This document shows, piece after piece, positions 47,098-59,527 of a stretch of 64,000 bases of DNA. The position numbers were made by a program, and so were the translations under genes. The stretch covers positions 897,426 through 961,425 of the forward strand of contig NMRA01000107.1 of the NCBI GenBank assembly GCA_002633005.1, in the 5' to 3' direction. The notes below the pieces were generated by a model. It had not been told where the DNA came from. It was given only the letters and a program-made list of their open reading frames with translations, and did no database searches. Source of the DNA: Phoronis australis (lineage: Eukaryota > Phoronida > Phoronidae). The number at the start of each line of letters is the position of its first letter. Position 1 is the first letter of the stretch.

Positions 47098-47632
47098 TCC
47101 ATGCATGTGTTAAACAACATAAGCAACATCCAGCAGAATGCAAACAAAACTCTACACTTTTTTTGGCAAAACCTGCGTATAAGCCGTCAACGATGTAAGG
47201 AATTTGCTTAAAAACAATGGTTCGACCCACCTTGGAATACGCCTCTACTGTTTGAAACCCATATAACCAAAAAGACATTACTGCTGTAGAGAAAGTACAG
47301 AGGAGAGCTACTCAAATGAAATGGTTCAATCGCCCACCCTCTGTTGGGTCAATTTGAGAAGCCTTAAACTGGACCACTCTCACCCACAGACGCAAAATCT
47401 GAGGTTGATCATCAACTCTGGTGTTTCCCCTGTCGCATATTCTGCTCTCTCTGGCATCCGTCCCAGAAGGAAGGCCATTCAGTTACAAGATTACAATAAA
47501 AAGGACTGTCAGGTTACCGGACGAAGACATTCTTTCCTAGAACAGTAGCGGGCTGGAATAGCTTGCTGGGCTACATTACATCGGTCACTTCTCTTGATGT
47601 CTTTGTCAGCAAGTTATCTGCTTTCCTGAAGT
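47098..47632 (+). mobile_element. Decayed LINE 3' fragment, second lineage
   Basis: Pieces in several plus-strand frames match the C-terminal region of another non-LTR reverse transcriptase: NNISNIQQNANKTLHFFW, then VRPTLEYASTVWNPYNQKDI, then EKVQRRATQMKWF, and finally FPRTVAGWNSLLGY with FVSKLSAFLK before a stop at about 47,632. The order (KANRTLGFLRRN, RPxLEYAxxVWxPY, EKVQRRAAR, FFxRTxxxWNxLP) is that of CR1/L2/Jockey-type elements. Frameshifts and stops show it is long dead. It differs from the fragment at 26,664. Confidence 0.75.
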
Positions 47633-47639
47633 AGCATAG

Positions 47640-50600
47640 TCGGGTGCCTCCAAGGCACCAGCTTACTGTCTGCCCGATCTGTAAATGACCTAGCTATGCT
47701 AACCGATCTCTGTAGTGGCGTCCACTATATTTTATGAGTCGGATGAAACCCTACATAATATAGAGGATCAGACAGCGTTTAATTGTATTATTATTGTCGA
47801 TGAAGTAGTGTATAAATGGTATGAAATTAGGTAAAGCAGCAGCTGAAGATGACGGTATTTTGTCGCAATTTTTCTAAGTTCGCAACATTTACATTTCAAG
47901 AATCTCTCGTTCGTAATAAATTTTTATACAGGGAAATACCAGTCTGAACGGAATACAGGTATTTTAGTCCGATTTGGTTCTCGTTGCAGAAACTACTATT
48001 ATATTATGCAAAGATTAATTATCAAACTAGAACAATATTGCAATAAATTGAAGCTTCGTGTGAATACATCAAAAAACAAAAATTATAGTCTTCCGTACAA
48101 GGGGGATTTTTAAGAAATTACATGAAATAATGGAACAAAATAAGCGTTGCTTCGCTTTGAACACGATTCTTATTTACGTGTGGTTCTGGAATTGTTTGGA
48201 CACAACAAGGCGTAGGAGATACTGCCTCATTTATAATGTGAATTTCAGCAACGATGCTGTGACTTATATATTTCGCATTGGAAAAAACTTATATCTTCTC
48301 AATCGTTAGATGTTTATGAAATTGAAAAAATCGATTTTGGTATTGAAAAATACTTAACATGTCGAGGAAACAAGATTTAGAAGTTCGGATCATTCTTTAA
48401 TGATAGTTAAGGGAAGATTTATTGGTCTTGATAGAGGGAAGAGAACATGTCCCTGTTGTAATAGTGTTCCATTAAACATGAACAAGAACAACTGAACAAC
48501 AAATACTTAGGCTTAAGCCCACAAAAGTGAGGCGAGTGCAAACAGTCACCCAGCATCTCGGTTGCACTACATCACAACCGGACACTGGAGCGCCGAGAAA
48601 ATGTCAACATTTTATCACAACGAGGCTACCATTATCGACCCATTTCCAACAAATAGAAACACGGAAGTAAGCCATTACCTGACCGCTGTACAAAACACAA
48701 TTCTGTTGCCTCGCTCTGGTAAAAAGTAACCAAGACAATGCGCTAAAAACATAATGCAGGTGGTCTGTTACAAGATTCATCAGACGTGCGCCGCAGGCCG
48801 CTCAGCCAGACATGTATAGCAATACAATACGTTTTGAAGTTGGCTACTGGTTTGCCAGTTGCAACAAATATCAGAACTCGTATAAATTTTGACGTTTGTG
48901 AATTGTCAATTAAATGTGCATTTTATGTACATCTTGTTTAATTATTTGGTTTTAAATTCATTTTTACTGCCACTTGCTTTATACCAATTGGATGAAAATG
49001 TGATAGTTATACCATATTACCTCGAATACAAGGCCATGAACTCATAGCATGGGTCATTTCTTTTTCAAGTACTCTGTATAAACGCATTATTTGGCCTATG
49101 ATGCCATCATCAAGCGTGGGTCCACAAGAACATCGTTTGTCAATGATGGATTACGATCATGCTTTTGGGGCGACGGTAAAGGAAAATGACCGTGCAGAAA
49201 TGGAGATTTTTGAGGAGGACGCGAGGGCAGAAGTTGAAACTATTGAGGGTTTTAAAACGAGGAAAATTTTCAGAGATCTATTACACGTCCGATTGCTGGG
49301 AGTTTTGCAGAAAAATAGGAATAACGTTGCCCGTCAGATGGGTGTTTCCAGAAGAAATGAAAGGCGACACTTACAAATGCTAAAATACAAGCTTGGGTTC
49401 AACTGTGAACAAACAGGAGAAAAAACATGAGAGCGTGGAAAAGAACGAAGAGATGGAAAGACTTTTGATAGACTGAGGGTCTGGGAAATAAAGAAACAAT
49501 CACCAGAAAATTAGTGCCAACGCACTTAACGAAAAGTTACAAGCGAAGAGATGGGTATCAATGTACCATTCAGAAATGCGTAACTTCGACTTTGAAGGAA
49601 TTTAAACTTCCTTGACTGTATTTGAATCATACTGTATTTTCTAAAGTGACATGCGCCAAAAATGTGCTATCGTATGTGCAGGTCATATAATTTGCAAAGA
49701 TCTTTAAACTTGCCTTTCATTTTCAAGGTATCGCCGTTAGGACAAGACAAGAATCTGCTCATTTTTTTTCTTTTACAACATGCCTAAAAGCAGCAGTTCA
49801 AACACTCACTTAAAGAAACTCTTCTCGTTTAACCCCACTCCAATTATTTGCCAAGCTTTAGTGATCACAACATGGTTGTTGCTGACCTTTGATTTTTGGG
49901 GGTGAACCGCCGAAGTCAGTGGCAACAGGAACATGCATTACGGGTACCCACTCAACTCGCCGTATGTAACGAGTTTTCCACAGAAAACACACCACTACTC
50001 AAAAGATATTGTTTCCTCTGCATCAATTTCAATTTTCAGTCAAATTATATCACAAAGACAAATATTCGGTATCTTTCAGCTGTGCTTGCCTTATTTTCCT
50101 ACTAATCTTTTTCAAGTGGGTGTGATATCCAGAAAACTTCATTACCAATGGCAAAGTAAGCTGACATTCACTACGACGGACATCTTAGGTGGTGCACTAC
50201 CAACAATAACATTAAACTATAAAATAACATTAACTTTAGTTAAGCTCAAAAGTATTTGGACTTGTGATAAACGAGCATCATTCAGGCTTAAGATACGAAC
50301 GAACTAACTTAAGTTAAATTCCGTTGAATGAGGTTCGGTACTAAAATGAAGCGGAATATTTCAAAAAAATGTAAACAAAGGCAATTAGAATCACTGCAGA
50401 AAGATACGAAATATTCACATATGGTGGTTCTTTTCGATTGGCGAAATTCATTAGCCTGCAAATTAGTGAATGGAAACTAAAAGTATCTTGAGGAGACAGC
50501 ATCGTTTCATGGTGTGAAATATCTACTTAGAAGGCGGTTGTATGTAATCGTTTTTGACTGCGCGTGAAGCTGAAGTCCGTGGATGTTGGATTTATACTTC

Positions 50601-51070
50601 TCATTCTTTATCGTAAAACATCGTCCGCGTCTCTCATAATGCCTGTTGAATAGTTGTGCTACCATTTAATGTTATCTGAGACTTTTTCGACAAGACTGTG
50701 CATTCAGTCTAATACAGAACTAATACAGAACTATTAATTTTAAACTAGGGAAAGTAAAAAAATACAGAATTTGATTTTTGACTTCATACGAAACTGTCAT
50801 ATTTTGGGGTAAAATTTAGCAAAACAGAAAACATTCACAGCAAAACAACGACATCAGAAGCATACATGTAGCTCATAAGTTGATTCAAGACTAAATCTCA
50901 AAAACGTTGATGTAGTTTTACAGCACAGTATTATCTAAAAGTTTCATTGGAATCCAATCAGCCGTTTCTGAGATGATTTTCAGTAGCCAAGTTTTGCTAC
51001 TTTTCTAAGATCATGCATGCCCTTTTCAGCTAAATTTTTCTGTAGCAAATCAAAATTAAGACATACTTAC
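47640..51070. other. Intron 1 sequence, no supported gene
   Basis: One 110-codon plus-strand ORF (49,098-49,430) stands out: an acidic first half (MEIFEEDARAEVETIEGFK) then a basic half with NNVARQMGVSRRNERRHLQM, which vaguely resembles a helix-turn-helix. It has no clear splice context or duplicate and may be chance or a transposon relic. The rest holds nothing recognisable. Confidence 0.4.
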
Positions 51071-51286
51071 AATTTTTTTGAACTTCACCTTATCTGTTTC
51101 TAGGGTTTGCCGCAATTGGTTGTGAGCATCAACGATTTGTTGTTTTTCTTGATCAGACAACGTTACCGGCTCGGTCTTTTTGCAATTGTCAATTGTGTCG
51201 TCTGTGGCCCTCGAAGCCCATACCGCGCTCGCCAGAACGGCAGGAAAACACAACGCAAGAATAGATATCACAGCAACAACTTTCAT
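51071..51286 (-). CDS. CAP-EGF-ShKT gene, exon 1: signal peptide and CAP start
   Basis: Minus-strand exon from ATG at 51,286 to a GTAAGT donor, 216 nt, ending in phase 0. The first residues, MKVVAVISILALCFPAVLAS, form a typical signal peptide with a short charged start and hydrophobic core, so the product is secreted. After a short linker with C35 comes VDAHNQLRQTLETDKVKF, the opening helix of the CAP/SCP domain (I-x-x-HN-x-x-R). An in-frame upstream ATG would add 14 residues, but the second start gives a normal signal peptide and lies at a sensible distance from the TATA-like box. The protein as spliced is 310 residues: signal 1-20, CAP about 47-210, EGF about 222-259, ShKT about 263-299. 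CAP proteins occur in venoms, immune secretions and reproductive fluids; which applies here cannot be told. Confidence 0.9.
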
Positions 51287-51402
51287 TTTTGACCGATAGC
51301 AATGCCTCGCTAAACACTGTGAAGTCACTCAAAGGAGTAATAAACAGCTCTGTATTTCGGTTGTTACACTTTGTTACATACTAGTAGGGGAAGACGCACT
51401 GG

Positions 51403-51410
51403 TTTATATA
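51403..51410 (-). promoter_or_regulatory. TATA-like box of the CAP gene
   Basis: The minus strand reads TATATAAA about 120 bases upstream of the exon 1 ATG. That would put the transcription start near 51,375 and leave a 5' UTR of about 90 bases. A TATA box suits a tissue-restricted secretory gene. No other start in the region has comparable support. Confidence 0.5.
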
Positions 51411-53457
51411 CACCAAGCCTTTGGCCCCGACCGTTTATTTTCACCAGCCTGGAGTGTCCACCTAGCCAATGGACTTCGGCAAGTAGCATTTCGTCACGAG
51501 ACCAACAGGGATTTGCAAGAAATTTGAACTTACTGTTGCACGGAACATGTATACAATTTTTTATCTAAAATATAAGGAGCTGAGATTCATGAGGCAACTC
51601 TTATGCTAACATTTGAAGTTCTCTTACTCCAACTCCTAAGCGATTCTGAGCCAGACTGTGACTAACCCGTACTAATCAATTCACAAATTAATACTTGTGG
51701 CAGTACGAGATTGTGTAAAAATCAGCTAATTTCTCCTATAAAGTTTTAATTTTAAAAATTCCAAGGGACTACTATTTAAATTCCAATTTTAAAAACAGTA
51801 ATGATGGTCGTTTGCTTTACTTATTGTTCATTTTTGGTTGAAACTGATTTGGCTAATGTTGGTAGTAGCCAATAAGATATATATAACTCATTGGTAGTAG
51901 CTAGCTCCAATCGTCTGCTTGCACGGCATCACAGGCCATATCCAGGGTTTACATTCCTCTGCCAAAACAAGGTTTTAAAGCATACTGAAGTCACGTGGTG
52001 TACATTGTGGCCGGTCCGTTAGAAGCGCCGGTATCGAAAAAGCACGGGAAAAGGCCACTTAAAAACACCATTTTAAAATAATAAAGCTCCGGGTCTCAAA
52101 TAAGCGTGGGGTCTCAAATAAGTGCCCAGGCGGCTAGCTATTAAAGACTAAGTGACTGAAACTACAGGTCTGGCCACAGCTTACTGTTTTACTGGATAAT
52201 CTAAGGCCTATTGTTAACAAATTTTAAGAAAACATCACGAATGGAAATCAATGAGTAGATGCGTTGAAAGCGTTGAAAACTAAAATGACGTAAAAGTTGT
52301 TTTAAAAACGTATACATTAAGTAAAAAACCAGTCTTGGACTCGTTTGGACATGGTTGACAAGTGAAACGAACACTTTTCAAAACAATGCTCATTGACACC
52401 ATGCTGTTGAATAAAGCTGGGAACTTACTGGTCAACAATAAGCGGGCACTGGGTCTGCAAAATTAGCCCAGCTTGTTGAATATGCGCCTGGTTTTAAATA
52501 AGCGCCGGTTTGGAATAAAAGCTGGGTCAAAATTGTTTTCAAATAATGAGCTCCCGGGCGCTAATACGCGATCTGATCTAGCTAGCTCAGTCGCAGGAGT
52601 TGACTTCCTGTACATGTATAGTAACCATTAAATGATTTTGACGCGTCCTTGCATCTTTTGTTCCGAACGAGGACTGCGATCATTTAAGTGGCGAGTTATT
52701 GAAGTGCAAGGAGTGTGCGAAACCGGCCTCGAAATTGAGTCGCCGCGGCTTAGTACCGCAGAGAACCATACTATAACTTGTTTCCAGGGCTTACTGCAGA
52801 CATGTCTTTATATTCACGTAGATAATAACAATATAATTAGTAATGAATGTCCCATTAAGAAATCATAACTGGTCTGAAAACAATGCTGCAGCTAAGCGTA
52901 TGGACTGATCATGTGAGTTGCCTTAGGAGTCAGTGGATTGTTTAATAAAGTCTTCCCTTCACAGGCCATTCTATACAAATGCAAATACAAATAGTTTGTT
53001 ATTATACCTTGAGGCTATAAGCACTGAGATGTCATTCAAAAAAACAATAAACAATATTAAAGTTAATCACAGGGGTCAGTTTCAATCAATCCTATCCTCC
53101 TAGCTGTAGGGTAATATAATAATTTTATTATAATTTGCTACAGTAAAACGCAATAATTCAATAATTTCTTCAGTCTATGAATTGGGGTAAGACCAAGATC
53201 AGACTGGTAGACGTACTTTCCATAATTCAGAATACAAACTGCAGACACAGGCACTCGTCCTCACAGGAGCGACACAGGCCAAACGGAAAACTAGATCGCA
53301 AGCTCCTAACATAGATATCAGTAGATAAGCCTGTCTATTGTTCATTTTGTTTTTCTCATAATAAAGGTAATCGTAACAAGTTGTCGATAATCTGTTGATG
53401 TGCTCCTAAGCTCCGATATCCCAGCGACCTGTATTGTTATATCCAACAAAGAAAACA
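51411..53457. other. Upstream region, possible inverted-repeat insertion
   Basis: No gene seen. Between about 52,015 and 52,575 pieces such as aaataagcg, gcgcctggttttaaataagc and gagctcccgggcgct recur, the look of a dispersed non-coding element, but I could not set its ends. This stretch includes the distal promoter of the minus-strand gene. Confidence 0.35.
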
Positions 53458-54104
53458 GTGGTAGCGTCCTATAGGCGATAATCATGCGATGCGCTTACGC
53501 CCGTTAAAAAATAGCTTAACAACTCCATGCTACGTCTCTTGGCATGTGCATGTCGACCACATTCCATCTAAAGTTATTGTTAGAAAACCTTTGTCTAGCC
53601 ACTGAGCTAATAAAAATAAGTGGTAATGGATACCACAAGTTCATTTCTATGCAGAAATGAGACTTAATAATGCAAAAGGTACCGAACGATGAGCTGTTCT
53701 GGACAATTGTTCGTCGCTACTGTACATAACAATCAAGTCATATTCTTTCTTTGAAGGCAGTTATATATGTTTTATTATAACCTAGGGCACCTTGATGAAG
53801 CTACTCATCACCAATGTTGTACATACGTAATAAATTTTTTGCCGATACTGCATAGTTTTGTATCTCTGCTTCATTTAGGGAAAATAACATAAACACAGCT
53901 TTGCTGGTTCTTGATCTGGGTAACATTATTAGCTTGACCCATTATTTAACACATTTGATATAATAATTCACAAACTTTTAAAAGGAAATCTGTCACATTC
54001 ACCTAATACGACAGCATTAGAAGTTTCACAAAGAAAACATTTTACAAAATTTTATATGCACTTGTTCAATGGACTTGTACTGTATTCACAAAATCGATAG
54101 ATTT

Positions 54105-54413
54105 TTAACCATACTGAGGTAAGGATAGATAAAACCTTGTCAAAATCTGAAACTTAGGTTCTCGATACTGCAAACTTTTGGTCTTGAATGAGGCCTTACT
54201 TGCTTGTCGAAATAAGGTTTCATTTTTTTGTACCAAGATAATTTGGGCGTGAGGTAGTAAGATATTATGGATTTTGTAGGATGGAGCTGTCTTAATTTGC
54301 TGATTGCCAAAGAACCATGTCACACACATGTGCGCGCATCGGTGGCATGAATGACCGGTAATTGATGGTTCAGCCCAGTTCCTCCCACACGGGCTTATGT
54401 TGGTACGCAACAA
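54105..54413 (-). other. Open stretch downstream of LINE, unknown
   Basis: About 102 open codons on the minus strand, including SITGHSCHRCAHMCVTWFFG and then RQASKASFKTKSLQYREPKF to a stop at 54,105. The duplicate at 55,643-55,867 stays open over the same region. No family recognised. The cysteines near CHRCAHMC are suggestive but insufficient for a domain call. Confidence 0.2.
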
Positions 54414-54654
54414 AATATATATCCAAATTGTTTTCAGTTTCCTGTAATTTCAGAAAACAGTGAGCCGAATCTCAGCTCTTGCTTCACTTCTCTTCGCTAA
54501 GACCGAGAATTTCCAATAAAGCGCCCTGAGCGACAATGATTTCTTCACTGAAGTCGCTTTTTTATTCCTGAAACAGCCCCCATGAGCGCTTTTTCGAGAG
54601 CAGTGATTCAATCACGTCACTAATTGCAGTTCCAAAAGAGGTGCCCGTGTGCGC

Positions 54655-54993
54655 TGTTTCTTCAGTTTTTTCGATTAATAAGCGGCGTCAACAACCGCAT
54701 GTCAGGAGCTTTGCGTTCCCAAGTCGTTGAACGATTTCTTAGTGGAAAGAGCTGCAGATTGGTGCACGCAAGTTGTAGGATTATCCTACTAAATACTTTC
54801 CCTGGTATTGGTAGCAGCGTTATCCCTCGATGGATGCTACAGTTTCCAAGGTCTCCTTTCCTTGGTAATTTTATTATGTGCCCTTCTTTCCAACCGTCTG
54901 GGAAGATTTCATCTGGCCATACTTTGTGGAAGAGGTCGTTCAATAACTTTGCAGTTGAAGGGATGTCGGCCAGTAGTGCCTCTGGGGGGATAT
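54655..54993 (-). mobile_element. RTE-type LINE, RT fragment (copy 1 of the duplication)
   Basis: Encodes MNDLFHKVWPDEIFPDGWKE and IIKLPRKGDLGNCSIHRGIT on the minus strand, the fingers-palm start of an RTE-type reverse transcriptase (W-x2-G-x-I-x2-L-P-K-KGD-x-x-x-C-x-N-x-RGI-x-LL). It is cut by the n at 54,994. Confidence 0.8.
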
Positions 54994-56189
54994 NGTGGTA
55001 GCGTCCTATAGGCGATAATCATGCGATGCGCTTACGCCCGTCAAACAATAGCTTAACAACTCCATGCTACGTCGTTTGGCATGTGCATGTCGACCACATT
55101 CCATATAAAGTTATTGTTAGAAGACCTTTGTCTAGCCACTGAGCTAATAAAAATAAGTGGTAATGGATACCACAAATTCATTTCAATGCAGAAATGAAAC
55201 TTAATAATGCAAAAGGTACCGAACGATGAGCTGTTCTGGACACTTGTTCGTCGCTACTGTACATAACAATCAAGTCATTTTCTTTCTTTGAAGGCAGTTA
55301 TATATGTTTTATCATAACCTAGGGCTCCTTGATGAAGCTACTCATCACCAATGGTGTACATACGTAATAATTTTTTTGCCGATAATGCATAGTTTTGTAT
55401 CTCTGCTTCATTTAGGGAAAATAACATAAATACAGCTTTGCTGATTCTTGATCTGGGTAACCTTATTAGCTTGACCCATTATTTAACACATTTGATATAA
55501 TAGTTCACAAACTTTTAAAAGGAAATCTGTCACATTCACCTAATACGACAGCATTAGAAGTTTCACAAAGAAAACATTTTACAAAATTTTATATGCACTT
55601 GTTCAATGGACTTGTACTGTATTCACAAAATCGATAGATTTTTTAACCATACTGAGGTAAGGATAGATAAAACCTTGTCAAAATCTGAAACTTAGGTTCT
55701 CGATACTGCAAACTTTTGGTCTTGAATGAGGCCTTACTTGCTTGTCGAAATAAGGTTTCAGTTTTTTGTACCAAGATAATTTGGGCGTGAGGTAGTAAGA
55801 TATCATGGATTTTGTAGGATGGAGCTGTCTTAATTTGCTGATTGCCAAAGAACCATTTCACACACATGTACGCGCATTGGTGGCATGGATGACCGGTAAT
55901 TGATGGTTCACCCCAGTTCCTTCAACACGGGCTTATGTTGGTACGCAACAAAATATATATCCAAATTGTTTTCAGTTTCCTGTAATTTCAGAAACCAGTG
56001 AGCCGAATCTCAGCTCTTGCTTCGCTTATCTTCGCTAACACCGAGAATTTCCAATAAAGAGCCCTGAGCGACAATGATTTCTTCACTGAAGTCGCTTTTT
56101 TATTCCTGAAACAGCCCCCATGAGCGCTTTTTCGAGAGCAGTGATTCAATCACGTCACTAATTGCAGTTCCAAAAGAGTTGCCCATGTG

Positions 56190-57965
56190 CGCTGTTTCTT
56201 CAGTTTTTTTCGATAAATAAGCGGCGTCAACAAGCGCATGTTAGGAGCTTTGCGTACCCAAGTCGATGACCGATTTCTTAGTGGAAAGAGCTGCAGATTG
56301 GTGCACGCAAGTTGTAGGATTATCCTACTAAATACTTTCCGTGGTATTGGTAGCAGCGTTATCCCTCGATGGATGCTACAGTTTCCAAGGTCTCCTCTCC
56401 TTGGTAATTTTATTATGTGCCCTTCTTTCCAATCGTCTGGGAAGATTTCATCTGGCCATACTTTGTGGAAGAGGTCGTTCAATAACTTTGCAGTTGAAGG
56501 GATGTCGACCAGTAGTGCCTCTGGGGGATATGCTCTGGTCCTGCGCCTTTTGCTGTCTTTAGGAATCTCAGAGAAAATGAAATTTCATCTAGCGTTGGTG
56601 GTTCACAGTCGATTTTTAAGTCATGTCTTGCTGGCATAATATCTGGGGGATTGTCTGGTGGTCGTCTGTTGAGGAGTGCATCGAAGTGCACTTTCCATCT
56701 CTTCAGTTGGTTATCTTTTTCAAACACTTTTTCGTTTTTGTCTTTCACTGGTACCTCTGGTTTTCGATATCTGCCGGATAAGCGAGACGTGTTTTGAAAC
56801 ACCATTCGCATGTGTACATTGGCTGTTGCTTCCTCCGTTTTTTCCGCTATGTCGTTCAGGAATTTTTCCTTATCGTTTTTAATGCTGTTCTTTACTTCTC
56901 TGTCGGCAGTCGTGTATGCTTCCTGTGCCATTGCTTTTTCAGCTCTTGTTTTGCTGTTGTGAACATTTTGCTTATTTGCTCTTCGTTCCTCTATTTTGCT
57001 TAAGGATTCCCGTGTTATCAATTCTTGGTGTGTCTGTTTCTTGTGTCCGAGCAATTCTTGGCCAGTGTCAGTGAAGGTTTCTCCTCCTCTTTTCGACATT
57101 GTTATTACATCATCGCTTACTTCCTCTTCTAGGTCCTGCAGTGACTGGAATTTGTTTGTGAGAGTTAGTTTAAACTCTTTCTTTTCTGTTCGTCTTGTAA
57201 CAAGTTGATCTGATACTTCGGTTCCCATTGCTGCCTGATTTGAATCGTCTCAGCTTTATCCTAAGTTTTGCAAGCACAAGCTGTGGTCTGATCCGACATC
57301 TGCTCCTCTCATTACTCTCACATCTTCCACTGATCTCAGAATTTACGGGATATACAGAAATGGTAGATTTGATTTTCCGTTACTCCTTCAGGCGAGATCC
57401 ATGTGACTTTGTGAATCCTGCTGTGTGGGAATGTAGTTCCTGCGACCACTAAGTTGTTGAAACCGCACAGGTCTTTGAACCTTTCTCCATTGTCATTTTC
57501 CTCGCCGACTCCATGTTTTCCCATAGTTTCCTAATATCTGAAATTGATTTCTCCTACTTTTGCATTGGCATCTCCCATAATAATGTTGATGTCCTTTTCT
57601 GGGAGTTTGTTGATCACTTGTTGTAGCCTGATGTAGATTTCATCTTTTGTCTCTTCCTCTGCTTCGTTTTTGGTGCAGATATGAATAATGTTTATGTTGA
57701 ATTTCTGTTTGGTGGTGAATGACGCTAGAATAATCCGAGGTGCATGCGGTTCCCATACTCTAAGTGTGTTTTGTGTCGACTTGCTGAGTAGTATTCCAAC
57801 ACCATCTTCATGCTTTCCTTCTTCATGTCCTGAGTGGATAAACTTTTCACCTGAGGATAAACGTTGCTCTCCGTGCCGGATCCAGTGGGTTTCGCTGATC
57901 CCAAGTATGTCGAGAGGTTTGCGGTACCGAGTAAATATTTTCACGAAGCACAGCAACCGAGACTA
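56190..57965 (-). mobile_element. RTE-type LINE, 5'-proximal part: endonuclease plus RT start
   Basis: Reading the minus strand from about 57,956: apurinic-like endonuclease pieces LDILGISETHWIRHGEQ, GVGILLSKS and IIMGDANAKVG. Then GKHGVGEENDNGERFKDLCG with NNLVVAGTTFPHSRIHKVTW and SPEGVTENQI, the C-terminal endonuclease block (G-T-x-F-x-H-x-I-H-K-x-T-W-x-SPDG-x-x-x-NQIDH). Then a 250-codon linker (57,228-56,479) rich in charged residues, ending LRFLKTAKGAGPEHIP. Then the RT start MNDLFHKVWPDEIFP at 56,482. Several frameshifts and stops separate the pieces, so it is inactive. RT homology stops near 56,190; the catalytic part is missing (3' truncated). The motif order is that of the RTE clade. 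Confidence 0.85.
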
Positions 57966-59527
57966 ATAACTTTCATCTACACATGTATATAAAACGCGTA
58001 TAGTGTAACATATTTATGACTCATATTTAAGTTTTAATCCCCATTTTTTCTCCAACTCCTGTGCAATAACCGTGTCACGTGACCGTATTAATAACCATCT
58101 AGTTTATTACACAGCACGAGGCGTATGTGGTGTCTGAATTAGCCATATAAGCTGGTGGCATTTATTAGAGTCATGAGATATACAATTTGGTGGTGTAGAC
58201 TCAAAACAACATTGAAACAAATTTCTGCATCAGATGACTTGTTTACCATCAGCAATCGTTCTCTGTGCTCTGTTGCATAAAAGAGTCCCAAATAGGGATT
58301 CAACTAAGTTCCCTAAATGTACTGCATATTTGTGGACTTGTTTAAACACTGATTATCTTTTCTTATAATGCTTGAGTGTCAATTTTTGGCTTTGGTACAA
58401 ATAGAGAGTGAAATTTACGTTGAATTCTCAATATTGTCGAAAATAAGTAGAGATCTTTTCATGCAACGCTCCCAATTTAAGAACTGAGTCCTTAATTATA
58501 ATGACTCAATTAAGGGCTAAGTTTTAGTTACATTATTTGAAAATATCATTAGTTAAAAAGGAACTCGTAGTAAAGATAAATGATAGAGAAAATGTTATAC
58601 CTGTGAGAGAAGAATGAAGCAAATACTGAAAAGAATTAGGGAACTTGACTGAGTCCCTATTTGGGACTGTTTCATGCAACCGGGCACAGTAAAGATGGTT
58701 AGCACTTTTCGACATATCATGAGTAAATCTAAAACATCTTATCAACATTTTAAGGCAGTCATAGGAGTGGACTGGTTGCATGGCGATCCTTGTATTCACG
58801 GAGGGGTAATAACCAACTCAATCATCGAAGGTGACATCTCTCGCCGTTGTACATGTATATAGGCTTCATGATTCCGCCCACTGTGTTGTTTCCAACCATA
58901 AATATTAATCGCCGTCCGACTATAAAAGTCAGGTCCGTAGCCACGGGGGTTCGGGGGCTTCGATCGAACCCTCCCCCCCACGAGGAAAAGGTCCAGCTCT
59001 AGTCTATCCGTTAGGATAAGATATGATTTGAATGGGCAACAAAATTGTTGTAGGTACTAGTTTTACTAACTACAATCATAAGCAGGTTAATATTAATTTT
59101 GAATTTGCTTCCGATGTAAAGCGCTTCACATAATCATCGGGACGTGTCCGGCCCGAGTAGTGACTACGTAGATGACGAATAGAAGATGCTTTATGTTATT
59201 CATCGGCACTGAAACATGCGCGCACCTAAGGGGCGGTCGGGGGACTCGAACAATCCCCCCATTTGGCAAAGTGAACTAAAAGGTCCGCCTCAGAGAAACA
59301 AAATGTCAGCCAAAACGAGACAAAAAGTCCATTAAAAAGGCGCAAACGCACAATTCATAGGTCTGGACGTGGTACCCCGTTTCTTTTTTAGCCATTACAC
59401 TAACAACTACCAACAAATCGCTGATCACATTACAACCTTCAACAGAACCGAAAATGACTCTCCACTTATTTACCACACTATGATTAACAAACGAAGTGAA
59501 GTGAGACATTTACCACAGTCGTGTAAA
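57966..59527. other. Intergenic, small repeat termini
   Basis: No gene seen. At 58,928 caggtccgtagccacggggg, and near 59,225-59,285 ggggcggtcgggggactcga with aaaaggtccgcctc, resemble ends of small DNA elements of the CAGGTCCGTAGCC type. A continuous element could not be proven. Confidence 0.35.

Larger units (their letters stand above)
53458..56531. repeat. Direct duplication of 1.54 kb, joined by one n
   Basis: Copy 1 at 53,458-54,993 and copy 2 at 54,995-56,531 start gtggtagcgtcctataggcg and end tctggggg(g)atat. The n at 54,994 sits exactly at the join. Differences are few. Copy 2 runs on into the rest of the LINE, copy 1 does not. This is the clearest case of a likely unmerged overlap between contigs. 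Confidence 0.92.

Noticed and set aside
58926-59290. Single DNA element bounded by ggtccgtagccacggggg and ggtccgcctc
   Set aside because: The two ends do not form a convincing inverted pair and the middle shows no repeated structure.
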